From Corynebacterium maris DSM 45190 (GTDB lineage Bacteria; Actinomycetota; Actinomycetes; Mycobacteriales; Mycobacteriaceae): DNA of 64,000 nt. This document shows positions 35,892 to 44,903 of the stretch, piece by piece; the stretch's first letter is position 1; each line of letters starts with the position of its first letter. The notes under the pieces were generated by a model. That model was not told where the DNA came from and made no database searches. It saw only the letters and a list, made by a program, of their open reading frames with translations. The translations under genes were made by a program, and so were the position numbers. The stretch lies in contig NC_021915.1 of the NCBI RefSeq assembly GCF_000442645.1, positions 1,922,001-1,986,000 on the forward strand, given 5' to 3'.

Positions 35892-37229
35892 TCAGTAGTG
35901 CAGGGTGGTGTCGAGTTCGAACGGGGTGATTTGCTCGGTGTAGTTGTGCCATTCATCCCATTTGGAGCGCAGGAAGAACTCGAAGATGTGCTCCCCCATC
36001 ACCTCGGCCATGAATTCGGAGCGTTCCAGTTCGCGCAGGGCGTCGTCCAGGCTGGTGGGCAGGTCGCGGTAGCCCATGGCGCGGCGTTCGCGGTGGGTCA
36101 GGGAGGTCACGTCGTCTTCGGCGGGGTCGTCGAGTTCGTATTCTTCGCGGATGCCCTTGAGTCCGGCGGCGAGCACGGCGGCGTAGGCCAGGTAGGGGTT
36201 GGCTCCGGCGTCGAGGGAGCGGATCTCCGCCCGGCGCGAGACGGCTTTGTGCAGGCGGTAGGTGGGCACGCGCACCAGGGCGGAGCGGTTGGAGACGCCC
36301 CAGGTGGCGGCGGTGGGCGCTTCGCTGCCGAATTGCAGGCGTTTGTAGGAGTTGACCCATTGGTTGGTCACCGCGGAGATCTCGGGGGCGTGTTCCAAGA
36401 CGCCGGCGATGAATTGCCGGCCGGTGCGCGACAGCGAGATTTCGTCGTCCGGGTCGTGGAAGGCGTTGTCGTCGCCTTCGAACAGCGAGAAGTGGGTGTG
36501 CATGGCGCTGCCGGCGTGTTCTTGGAAGGGTTTGGGCATGAAGGTGGCGTGGACGTTGTCTTGTGCGGCGACCTGTTTGAGGATGTAGCGGAAGGTCATG
36601 ACGTGGTCGGCCATGGTCAGCACGTCGGCGTGCCGCAGGTCGATTTCTTGTTGGCTGGGCGCGGTTTCGTGGTGGGCGAACTCGGTGGAGATGCCCATGG
36701 CTTCCAGGGCGTGCATGGCGCGGCGGCGGAGCATGGGGGATTTTTGGTTGACGGACTGGTCGAAGTAGCCGCCGGTGTCGGTGCGGCGGATCGCCCCGGT
36801 GTGAGGGTCGATGTCGAGGACGTAGAACTCGAGTTCCGGGGAGGCCATGCAGGAAAAGCCGTCGTCGGCGGCGGCGGTGACTTGGCGGCCGAGGATGTAG
36901 CGGGGGTCCGCCAGTGAGGGCTGTCCGTCGGGGTTGATCACGTTGCAGAACATGCGGGCGGTCTGCAGTTCGGGTTCGTCGTCGTCGAAGGGCAGCACCT
37001 GGAAGGTGGAGGGGTCCGGCAGCAGGAGGGTGTCGGATTCGCTGATCCGGGAGAAGCCTTCGATGGAGGAGCCGTCGAAGCCGGCGCCTTCCTCGAAGGT
37101 GCCTTCGAGTTCGGAGGAACTCATCATCACGGATTTCAGGCGGCCGAAGATGTCGGTGAACCAGAGCCGGATGAACCGGATGTCGCGTTCGGCGACGGTG
37201 CGGAGCACGAATTCCTGTTGTGAGTTCAT
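35892..37229 (-). CDS. glnA2: Glutamine synthetase-like protein GlnA2
   Basis: 445-residue GSI-family protein, with FDGSSIEGFSRI and MPKPFQEHAGSAMHTHFSLF motifs. It lacks the KDLYELP adenylylation site of GlnA, so GlnE should not modify it. In corynebacteria and mycobacteria this paralog sits next to glnE and contributes little or nothing to ammonia assimilation; its true substrate is unresolved. The ATG at 37229 lies 7 nt after TATGGT, arguing for a leaderless start rather than the longer readings. Confidence 0.9.
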   Translation of the reverse strand: MNSQQEFVLRTVAERDIRFIRLWFTDIFGRLKSVMMSSSELEGTFEEGAGFDGSSIEGFSRISESDTLLLPDPSTFQVLPFDDDEPELQTARMFCNVINPDGQPSLADPRYILGRQVTAAADDGFSCMASPELEFYVLDIDPHTGAIRRTDTGGYFDQSVNQKSPMLRRRAMHALEAMGISTEFAHHETAPSQQEIDLRHADVLTMADHVMTFRYILKQVAAQDNVHATFMPKPFQEHAGSAMHTHFSLFEGDDNAFHDPDDEISLSRTGRQFIAGVLEHAPEISAVTNQWVNSYKRLQFGSEAPTAATWGVSNRSALVRVPTYRLHKAVSRRAEIRSLDAGANPYLAYAAVLAAGLKGIREEYELDDPAEDDVTSLTHRERRAMGYRDLPTSLDDALRELERSEFMAEVMGEHIFEFFLRSKWDEWHNYTEQITPFELDTTLHY

Positions 37230-37305
37230 GTTTCCCACCATACTGAAGGTGTGTTCGGGCAGGTAGGCTGGTTGATAATGCAGTTTCGTCCCGTTAAGGA
37301 GCGAC

Positions 37306-38922
37306 ATGTCGATCAACAAGTTTTTCGAAGTGGAAGCCAAATTCGCCGTCTCCGCGGACACCGCCGTGCCCGATCTGCTGCGGTTGCCGCAGGTAAAGGC
37401 GCTCGGTGAGCCGCGCGTGCACGAGTTGTCCGCGATCTACTACGACACCGAGGATCTGCGGTTGAGCCGCGAGAAGATCACGTTGCGGCGTCGCACCGGC
37501 GGCGAGGACGACGGGTGGCATCTGAAGTTGCCGGCCACGGGCGGGCGCGTGGAGTTGCACGCGGAGCTCGGCGAGCCGGTCGACGGCCAGTTCGCCGTGC
37601 CGGAGGAGCTGCTGGCGCAGGTGCGTTCGGTGGTGCGCAATCATCCGTTGGCGCCGGTGGCGCAGGTGGACAACCACCGCACGGAGTCCGCGGTGACGGG
37701 GGCGGACGACCTGCCGTGGGCGCAGTTGTGCGACGACCGTGTCACCGCGCACTCGTTGTTGCCGGGCGGAACATCGAGCACGTGGCGGGAGTGGGAGTTC
37801 GAGCTCAGCGAGCAGTTGGCCGGGGAGCCGGAGGGCGCCCGGTTGCTGCAGGCCGCGACGGGGTTGTTCATCGGGGCGGGGGCGCGGGTGTCGTCCTCAC
37901 CGTCCAAGCTCACCAGCGCGTTGGGTGAGTCGGCGAATGACGCGCCGCTGCCGACGCACCTGCGGGATCCGGGGATCGACGAGGACTCCGCGGTGGCCGG
38001 CGTCTTAGAGGCGCTGCGCGCCAACCGCGACAAGCTCGTGGCCTACGACCCGCGGGTCCGCCGCGACGAGTGGGATTCGGTGCACCAGATGCGGGTGGCC
38101 ACCCGCGAGCTGCGCAGCCACCTCGGCACGTTCAGCGGGGTGCTCGCCGGGGAGCACGTCGACCGGGTGCAGGACGAGTTGAAGATGCTGGCCCGGATCC
38201 TGGGGCAGGCACGCGACGCGGAGGTCGTGGAAGAGCGGTTCGTGTCGCTGTTGGAGGCCGAGGACTCCGGCACGGTCGATGAGCAGGCGCGTCGTCATGT
38301 GCGCGAGGACATGGGCGCCGAGTACGCCCGCGCGCACCGTCGGGTGGTGGCGGCGTTGAATTCGGACCGGTATCTGCAGTTGCTCGACGATCTCGACCTG
38401 CTGCTCGCTGAGCCGCATACGGTGGCGCCTGCCCCGGCGCAGCCGGCCGAGCGTCCGAAGAAGTCCTCCCCGGAGCGGGTGTTGCTGGAGCAGCTGGAGC
38501 AGGCCTACCGGAAGCTGCTGAAGCGTCATCGCGACGCGGTGGACAGCCGGTACAACGAGAAGGTGCCGCTGCCCGTCCGGGAGGAGAAGTTCCACGACGT
38601 GCGGAAATCCGCCAAGAAGCTGCGCTATGCGGCGGAGGCGGTCGGGGCGGCCACCGCGGTGAAAACCAAGCGGTTGTACCGGGCCTGCAAGTCGTTGCAG
38701 TCTTCGCTGGGGGATTTTCAGGACGCGGCCACCAGCCGCGACAAGCTGCTGGAACTCGCCCGCGCCGCGCACCGCCGCGGCGAGGACACCTTCGGCTACG
38801 GACTGCTCTACCAGCGGGAGCGCGAGGTCGGCCGGGCGGCGCTGCGTGAGTACGCCGAAGGGGTGGAGGAGATCCGCGCCGCCTACGACAGGATCACGCG
38901 GCGGACGCGGGGAAAGAAGTAG
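37306..38922 (+). CDS. CYTH and CHAD domain protein
   Basis: 538 residues. The N-terminal CYTH domain starts with the hallmark EVEAKF at residue 8 and has the charged tunnel pattern (KITLRRRTGG, WHLKLP); CYTH enzymes hydrolyse or bind triphosphates. The C-terminal CHAD domain has paired conserved histidines in SVHQMRVATRELRSHL and KFHDVRKSAKKLRYAAEAVG and binds polyphosphate in characterised members. Inference: polyphosphate or triphosphate metabolism. AAGGAG lies before the ATG. Divergent from glnA2. Confidence 0.87.
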   Translation: MSINKFFEVEAKFAVSADTAVPDLLRLPQVKALGEPRVHELSAIYYDTEDLRLSREKITLRRRTGGEDDGWHLKLPATGGRVELHAELGEPVDGQFAVPEELLAQVRSVVRNHPLAPVAQVDNHRTESAVTGADDLPWAQLCDDRVTAHSLLPGGTSSTWREWEFELSEQLAGEPEGARLLQAATGLFIGAGARVSSSPSKLTSALGESANDAPLPTHLRDPGIDEDSAVAGVLEALRANRDKLVAYDPRVRRDEWDSVHQMRVATRELRSHLGTFSGVLAGEHVDRVQDELKMLARILGQARDAEVVEERFVSLLEAEDSGTVDEQARRHVREDMGAEYARAHRRVVAALNSDRYLQLLDDLDLLLAEPHTVAPAPAQPAERPKKSSPERVLLEQLEQAYRKLLKRHRDAVDSRYNEKVPLPVREEKFHDVRKSAKKLRYAAEAVGAATAVKTKRLYRACKSLQSSLGDFQDAATSRDKLLELARAAHRRGEDTFGYGLLYQREREVGRAALREYAEGVEEIRAAYDRITRRTRGKK

Positions 38923-38925
38923 CGG

Positions 38926-39135
38926 CTACTTCTCCCAGGAGGCGGGCTCGCCCCAGTCGTCCTCGGCCTCTTCCTCGGCGTCCGCCTGCGCGGTGCGCTG
39001 CCGGGCGATGCGCAGCGCGTCCTCGGCTTCCGCACGGCTGTCGTACGGGCCCATGCGCTTGTCCCAGCCGGAGACCTTCCCTTGCTCGATGCCGCCGGTC
39101 GACGGGTCGAAAAACCACTTTTCTTCGATCGCCAT
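38926..39135 (-). CDS. Small acidic conserved protein (SPOR-like)
   Basis: 69 residues: MAIEEKWFFDPSTGGIEQGK, then RMGPYDSRAEAEDALRIAR, a pattern like the short SPOR-type or 'AF-rich' corynebacterial proteins, ending acidic. GAGGAGG lies 6 nt before the ATG. Convergent with the CYTH-CHAD gene. Likely real because of the strong ribosome site; function unknown. Confidence 0.65.
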   Translation of the reverse strand: MAIEEKWFFDPSTGGIEQGKVSGWDKRMGPYDSRAEAEDALRIARQRTAQADAEEEAEDDWGEPASWEK

Positions 39136-39265
39136 GTCGTCCTCCTCAATATGATTCAGGTGTTCGGATACGGCCCCAGGCTACCCGCGGAGCGCCGGGC
39201 GGGGTCGGCGAGGAAGTAATGTCGGAGGGGTTGTCCCAAGGTTTCGTCGAAGGAGTCCTGCCCCT

Positions 39266-40552
39266 ATGCCGTCCTGGCCCATCCCCACCGTGTCCGCCGC
39301 TGAGCGCGTCGCTCAGGCCCACCGGAAGGCGGTCGGTGAGCCCGCCGCCGTCGCCGACGCCCCGGCGACCTACCCGGTGATCGGTGAGCACGTCGACCAC
39401 TACGGGGGCGCCGCGGTGATGGGGTTGTCCTCGTTGCGGGCCGCCGTGGCCTACTCCCCGCGTGCCGACGACCGCGTCACCGTCACCACGCACCGGCCCG
39501 GCGCGCAGCCCGTCACCGACGAGATCAGCGACGAGGAGATCCGCCGGCGCGGCGCGCAGCAGCAGCCGGGCGTCGACGACCACGGCCGCCCCACCGTCGC
39601 TCCCGTCCCGGTCGGGGGCGCGGCCGCGCGGCTGGGCGGGCTGGTGTGGACGTTGATCCACCGGCAGCTGCTCTCCCGCGACACCGGCGGGTTGGACGTC
39701 ACGGTGGTCAACGACATTCCCCGCGGGGTGGGCCTGGGCGCGGACGCCGCGGTCGACGCCGCCGTGGCGCTGGCGCTGCAGGCCGGCGACGCAGAGATCG
39801 ACCAGGCGCCGGTGCGCACCCGGCTGGCCGAGACCTGCGCGCAGAGCAACGAGATGTTCTCCGCCTTTCCCCCGCTGCGCGCCCGGCACACGGCGACGCT
39901 GCGCGGGCTGGGTGAGACCGTCAGCGTCATCGATTACGCTGACGGCTCCGTCACCCAGGCGCCCCACCCGGTGGACGCCGCACACCGCGCCTTTGTCGTC
40001 GGGCTGCCGGAGGACCGCCAGCCGGACCACTCGCCGGGCGTGGACACGGTGCGCCGCCACCGCCGCTTCGTCGACGACGCCTGCAAGGCCTTCGGCGCGG
40101 AGTCGCTGCGGTCGCTTCCCGACGCCCCCGGGCGCGTGCTCGACTGGTTGCGCGCCGTGCACAAGGTGCGCGGCGTCGACGGCACCCCCAGCGTCGCGGA
40201 GGCCGCCGGCTGGCTGAACTTCGACGAGGCGGAGACCCGCCGCGCGCTGTCGACCGCGCGTGCCCTGCGTTCGCGCCGCGGCGAGGACATCGGCCGGCTG
40301 CTCGCCGAGTCGCAGCGGCAGCTGCACCCGCTGCTGGGCGTCGACGCCTGCGACGAGCTCGCCGCCCTGTGCCTGACCCGCGGCGCCGTCGCCGCCCGCG
40401 CCACCGCCGCGGGCCTGGCCTCCGGGGTGTGGGCGCTCGTGCCGGAGAAGGCGGCCGGAAATTTCGCCGCCGACTTGGCCGAGGACGGTCTGCTGGTCGT
40501 CGAGCTGCACCGTGGGGAACGCGCCGGGGTCATCACCCCGGCTGAGGCCTAG
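39266..40552 (+). CDS. Galactokinase-like GHMP protein, degenerate active site
   Basis: 428 residues, similar to galactokinases at the N-terminal sugar-binding signature (TYPVIGEHVDHYGG, residues 35-48). The ATP-loop that normally reads P-x3-GLSSSA is PRGVGLGADAA, without the serines. The segment that should carry the catalytic Asp (GIMDQ) is replaced by EMFSAFPPLRARH, and the third GHMP motif is AAGLASG instead of GAGFGG. It is therefore likely not a galactokinase. No other galactose genes are nearby. The stop overlaps the convergent nuclease stop. Confidence 0.7.
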   Translation: MPSWPIPTVSAAERVAQAHRKAVGEPAAVADAPATYPVIGEHVDHYGGAAVMGLSSLRAAVAYSPRADDRVTVTTHRPGAQPVTDEISDEEIRRRGAQQQPGVDDHGRPTVAPVPVGGAAARLGGLVWTLIHRQLLSRDTGGLDVTVVNDIPRGVGLGADAAVDAAVALALQAGDAEIDQAPVRTRLAETCAQSNEMFSAFPPLRARHTATLRGLGETVSVIDYADGSVTQAPHPVDAAHRAFVVGLPEDRQPDHSPGVDTVRRHRRFVDDACKAFGAESLRSLPDAPGRVLDWLRAVHKVRGVDGTPSVAEAAGWLNFDEAETRRALSTARALRSRRGEDIGRLLAESQRQLHPLLGVDACDELAALCLTRGAVAARATAAGLASGVWALVPEKAAGNFAADLAEDGLLVVELHRGERAGVITPAEA

Positions 40553-41946
40553 TCCGCGGGCCAGGCGAAGAGCACCTCCCGGCTGTCGGTGTCCGCCTTG
40601 ATCAGCGACGCCGTGATCCGGGTGCCGTCCGCGGGGTTGCCGAGCGTGTGCGCCAACACCGGCGGCTCGTGCACGAAAATCCGGGAGTGGCCGCGGCGCC
40701 GGTCTGAGTGCAGCACCGTGGCCGCGAAATTATGGTCCAGCCACGGCGCCAGCACGGTCGCCTCCGTGAGGTTCAGACACGCCCGGTCCACGGTGTTCGC
40801 CAGCTGCGAGGTCCTGCTCATCGTGCCCGCCGCCTGCGCCACGGTCTGCGTCGCCCACGCCGGCGGTTCGTAGCCGCCGGAGATCGCCAGGCAGTATTCG
40901 GCGGCGAAACGGTCGATGAGCCGGCGCAGCGGGGCCGTCACATGCGCATAGTACCCGCCGATGCCGGCGTGGACCTCCGCGCCGTCGTCGTCCACCAGTC
41001 CGTAGCCCGCGCCCCGCAACAGCTTCTGCGCTTCCCGCATCACCGCCATCCCCGCGGGGGCGTCCGCGTCCACGCCGGCGAGGAAATGCCCGACGTGGTC
41101 GTCGTCGGCGAGCCGGTAGCCCAGCGCGCGGGCCTCCTGGCGGAACATCTCCTCCGCGCCGTCGCCCGCCGGCCGCAGGGTGCGCAGCGGGCCCTGCCCC
41201 GCCGAGACCATCATCTGCCCCGCGCACATGCCCGTTAGCAGGGAGATCTCCGAGTTGTAGTCCATCACCGGGTGCCGCGGCTCAATGACCAGCTCATAGC
41301 GGCCGTCGCCGTTGCGGCGCACCCGCTGCGAGGGGATGCGCAGATTCACCGCGTCCCGGCGCAGGCTCGACGCCTGCCGCAGCCGGCCGACCTCGCCCAA
41401 TAGCGCTATCGCCGCCGGCGCCTGGCCCACCTGCGTCGCCGCGTGCACCGAGTCGTAGTCCAGCTGCGCGCGCGAGCGCACCAGCGCCCGCTCCACCGAG
41501 ACGTCCTCGACCTCCCCTGCGGCGTCCAGATCCATCGTCCACAGCACCGCCGGCCGGTCCACCCCGGGCAGCAGCGACGCCGAGCCTTCCGACAGCACCG
41601 CCGGGTGCAGGCGCGCGGGCTCATCCGGCAGGTAAATCGTCTGCCCGCGGCGCAGCGACTCCGCCTCCACTGCCCCGCCCGGGGCCACGAACGCCGCGAC
41701 GTCCGCGATCGCGTAGCGCACCCGGTAACCGTCGCCGCGGCGGGTGATGCACACCGCCTGATCCAGATCCCGCGAGCCGGGCGGGTCGACGGTGACGAAG
41801 GGAAGGTCGCGGGCGTCGCGGCGGCGGGCGGCGAACCTGTCGCGCGCTGCGGCCGCGGCCTTATGCACGGCAGGGGAAAAATCGGTGGGCACCCGGAATT
41901 CTTCGGCCACCCGCCGGAAATTCAGCGCTGCCGCGTACAGCCTCAT
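40549..41946 (-). CDS. RNB-domain (RNase II/R family) exoribonuclease
   Basis: 465 residues dominated by one RNB domain. The catalytic magnesium site is DPPGSRDLDQA at about residue 55, with the downstream HVTAPLRRLIDR motif. It is short for the family: the N-terminal cold-shock domains are missing, as in other actinobacterial stand-alone RNB proteins. The ATG at 41946 is 8 nt after CACAAT. It degrades RNA 3' to 5' by family function. It lies directly downstream of rnpB on the same strand but with its own promoter. Confidence 0.85.
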   Translation of the reverse strand: MRLYAAALNFRRVAEEFRVPTDFSPAVHKAAAAARDRFAARRRDARDLPFVTVDPPGSRDLDQAVCITRRGDGYRVRYAIADVAAFVAPGGAVEAESLRRGQTIYLPDEPARLHPAVLSEGSASLLPGVDRPAVLWTMDLDAAGEVEDVSVERALVRSRAQLDYDSVHAATQVGQAPAAIALLGEVGRLRQASSLRRDAVNLRIPSQRVRRNGDGRYELVIEPRHPVMDYNSEISLLTGMCAGQMMVSAGQGPLRTLRPAGDGAEEMFRQEARALGYRLADDDHVGHFLAGVDADAPAGMAVMREAQKLLRGAGYGLVDDDGAEVHAGIGGYYAHVTAPLRRLIDRFAAEYCLAISGGYEPPAWATQTVAQAAGTMSRTSQLANTVDRACLNLTEATVLAPWLDHNFAATVLHSDRRRGHSRIFVHEPPVLAHTLGNPADGTRITASLIKADTDSREVLFAWPAD

Positions 41947-42002
41947 ACCGCACCATTGTGGCACGCGCCCGCCCGCTGCGCCGAGAGAAAAAGTGGGACG
42001 CG

Positions 42003-42403
<401 letters not shown>

Positions 42404-42637
42404 CGTAAAAAACTTTACCCCTCGGCCCGGCCGGGCGCGTAATCCCGGGGTCGCTGCGCTGCCGCGGCGGGCCGGCGTGAACGTGGGCTGGGGCGTCTCC
42501 GGGGGCGTCGCGGGCGCCGGACCGGCAGCTGCGGAACACTGATTGATGAATAACCGGGACCGGACCGGTTCCCTGCTCAGCCGACCGGTGGTTTTTCACC
42601 ATCCAGTTTTCACCACACTCCGCAGCGGCGGCGACGC

Positions 42638-43801
42638 CTACCGCAGGTGCGCGGTGGCGTTGAAGCTCTGCAGCACCGGGGTCACCTCGGCGACCTCGGG
42701 GAAGAAGTCCACGACGCAGATCGACGCCAGATCCAGGTGCATGCGCTGGTAGATGCCGGCGTCTGCGCCGAGCGCCTGGCGCACGAGTGACTTGATGGGG
42801 TTGACGTGGCTGACCACCAGCACGGTCTGGCCGGGATACTCCTCGACCAGCTGGCGGCGCACCCGGGTGATGCGGTCGTTGACCTGCTCGTAGGATTCCC
42901 CGCCGGGAGGGCAGAGCGTGCCGTCGGCGACCCAGGCGGCGTGGTGGGCAGGGTCGTCGTCCTGGGCTTCCGCGAAGGTCAGGCCGTCCCAGTCGCCGAA
43001 GTCGCATTCCTGCAGGTCTTCGATGGTGCGGGTCCGCAGGCCCAACTTCTGCCCCACGGCGTCGGCGGTGGCGCTGCAGCGCGCCAGCGGGGAGGACACG
43101 ATCGCGTCGATGCCACCCTCGGCCGCCAGGGCCTGGGCCGCGGCCGCCGCCTGGGTGCGCCCGGTGGCGTTGAGCTCGGCGTCGTGGCGGCCGGCGTAGC
43201 GCTTGTGCAACGAATAGTCGGTCTGGCCGTGGCGCAGCAGCACCAGCCGGGTCGGCGGGTGGGAGGTGTCCTTCCACCAGTCGACCGCGCCGGCCCGCTC
43301 CGCCGGCGCCGCCGGTTCCGCGGGGGCGGCGGGCTCCGGTGCAACGGGTCGCTCGGCGGGCGCGTCCCCGCCGACCACCCCGGGTTCATGCCCCGCGGCG
43401 GCCGCGTCCATCGCGTCGTTGGAGAGCTTGTCGGCGATCTCGTTCTGGGCGCGCGGAATCCAGGTGTAGGCCACCCGGTCAAAACGCTCCGCGAGCTTAC
43501 GCCCCTGCGCCGCCAGCTTCTGCATGTCCGGGTGCTTGATCTTCCAGCGCCCGGACATCTGCTCGACCACCAGCTTGGAGTCCATGAACACGTAGACCTC
43601 GCTGGCGCCCAGCTCAGCGGCGGCCTCTAACCCCCGCAACAGTCCGTGGTACTCGGCGACGTTGTTGGTCGCCTTCTTGCCCACCACGTAGACGATCTCC
43701 CGGAGCAACTCATTGGTCGCGGCGTCGAACACGGCCGTGCCGGAACCCGCCACCCCGGGGTTGCCGCGTGAGCCGCCGTCGGCGTAAATGCTCAGCTTCA
43801 T
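42638..43801 (-). CDS. RNase H type I / acid phosphatase fusion
   Basis: 387-residue two-domain enzyme. The N-terminal RNase HI-like domain has YADGGSRGNPG, the catalytic Glu in NNVAEYHGLL and Asp in VFMDSKLVV; a Pro/Ala/Glu linker follows; the C-terminal histidine phosphatase has LLRHGQTDYS and the second His in VVSHVNPIKS. This fusion is characteristic of actinobacteria (the mycobacterial Rv2228c type). The C-terminal half may dephosphorylate alpha-ribazole phosphate (CobC-like) or phosphoglycerate. The ATG overlaps the zinc-ribbon gene stop (ATGA). Confidence 0.9.
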   Translation of the reverse strand: MKLSIYADGGSRGNPGVAGSGTAVFDAATNELLREIVYVVGKKATNNVAEYHGLLRGLEAAAELGASEVYVFMDSKLVVEQMSGRWKIKHPDMQKLAAQGRKLAERFDRVAYTWIPRAQNEIADKLSNDAMDAAAAGHEPGVVGGDAPAERPVAPEPAAPAEPAAPAERAGAVDWWKDTSHPPTRLVLLRHGQTDYSLHKRYAGRHDAELNATGRTQAAAAAQALAAEGGIDAIVSSPLARCSATADAVGQKLGLRTRTIEDLQECDFGDWDGLTFAEAQDDDPAHHAAWVADGTLCPPGGESYEQVNDRITRVRRQLVEEYPGQTVLVVSHVNPIKSLVRQALGADAGIYQRMHLDLASICVVDFFPEVAEVTPVLQSFNATAHLR

Positions 43802-44514
43802 TTGCTGCGCACCAGGTAGGAGCCGCAGTTCGGGCACTGAGGCAGCTCGTCGGCGGGCGCGCGCCCGATGACGGAGCGATCCCCCGCCGGCAGGACGAGG
43901 AAGCAGGAGCCGCAGGTGCGGGAGTTGAAGTAGGCCACGCCGACCTCGTTTTCCGCCCGCTGCTCGTCGTAGGCGGTGACCACCTCAGCCGGCAACTTCG
44001 CGCGCAGCTCATCGATATGGGTCTGCGGATCCTCGATGTGGCTGGCGGCCTCGTTGGCGGCCTCCGCGGCCCGCTCGGCGAGCCCGATCTGGCGGAGATT
44101 TTCATCCACGTGGGCGGCGTGGACGTCGCGGTTGTTGCGCAGCGCGGCGATCTCGTTGTGGGCTTCCATCAGCTCACCCATCAGATCGGCGATGCGCGAC
44201 TTCGCGGAATAGCGGTCGTGCTCCAGGTCGCGGCGACGCTCCGCGTCGGTTTCGGCCTCGAGCTGCTTCTTGTTGTCGCGCTCGCGGCGACGCAGCTTGC
44301 GCTCGTCTTCCTGGATGCGCAGGATCTCGGATTCCATGTCGTCGACGGCCATCTGGGCGGCGCTGAACGCGGAACGCAGGCGCTTCTGCTCTGCCTGCAA
44401 CTTCTCGAGCTCCTGCTGCTCCGGAGTCACCAGCGCTTCCGGCGCCGCAGTCAAGGTGCGCTGGGTCTGGGCGAGCTCGAGCAAGACGGGATGGAGGGCG
44501 GGATCGAGTTTCAT
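43798..44514 (-). CDS. Coiled-coil zinc-ribbon protein
   Basis: 238 residues: a long Glu/Lys/Arg/Ala-rich coiled coil, then a C-terminal C4 zinc ribbon (CGSC ... CPNC). It is the family found between nif3 and the RNase H/phosphatase fusion in actinobacteria. The ATG is at 44514. An IS605-type left-end hairpin begins only 7 nt upstream, so the native leader has been displaced and the ribosome site GGGGTGG lies in the hairpin's 3' arm. The downstream RNase H gene is coupled by ATGA. Confidence 0.85.
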   Translation of the reverse strand: MKLDPALHPVLLELAQTQRTLTAAPEALVTPEQQELEKLQAEQKRLRSAFSAAQMAVDDMESEILRIQEDERKLRRRERDNKKQLEAETDAERRRDLEHDRYSAKSRIADLMGELMEAHNEIAALRNNRDVHAAHVDENLRQIGLAERAAEAANEAASHIEDPQTHIDELRAKLPAEVVTAYDEQRAENEVGVAYFNSRTCGSCFLVLPAGDRSVIGRAPADELPQCPNCGSYLVRSK

Positions 44515-44520
44515 CGAAGA

Positions 44521-44567
44521 CCACCCCTGGAAACCCCTGCCTTGAGGCATGGGGAGGAAAGGGGTGG
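44521..44567. repeat. Left-end hairpins of the IS605-type element
   Basis: Inner hairpin CCCCTGCC, loop TTGA, GGCA, bulged T, GGGG (44534-44554), the bulged form used by Y1 transposases. It is enclosed by CCACCCCT / AGGGGTGG (44521-44528 and 44560-44567). The minus-strand RNA of this structure is the leader of the zinc-ribbon gene. Confidence 0.75.
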
Positions 44568-44568
44568 G

Positions 44569-44860
44569 CTAGACGTTGCGCTGGTTTTCGACATAGTGCT
44601 TGACAACCTCCAGGGTTGTGCCGCCGACAGTGGCGACAAAGTACGAGTTGGTCCACAGTGTGGGGAGTCTGGACGTAAGGGGAAGAAATTCTTGGCGCAG
44701 GGCACGAGAGGATCCTTCCTTTGATCTGATTGATGAATCGGTAGATACCGTATTACGGGCCACATTCAACCAGTAAGTCTACGTGATCGGGTATGGTGCC
44801 CAGCTCGATGATGATGCGTTCTCGTTCGGCGGCGACCTCCCCGGTGGGATTTGGATGAGC
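44569..44860 (-). pseudogene. tnpA: IS200-type Y1 transposase remnant
   Basis: The C-terminal part reads SRLPTLWTNSYFVATVGG ... VVKHYVENQRNV, diagnostic for IS200/IS605 TnpA. Upstream parts survive in pieces: PTGEVAAERER and IPDHVDLLVE. Lesions are visible: the catalytic HVH is HVD, a TAA stop (44755-44753) replaces the expected Gln codon before YGIYRFINQIKGR, a one-base insertion near 44710 shifts the frame, and the N-terminus including part of the central region is missing. It cannot make active transposase. Confidence 0.85.
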
Positions 44861-44903
44861 CTGCCCGCCATTCCGGCACTACACAGCGTGGATATCTATC
44901 ATT

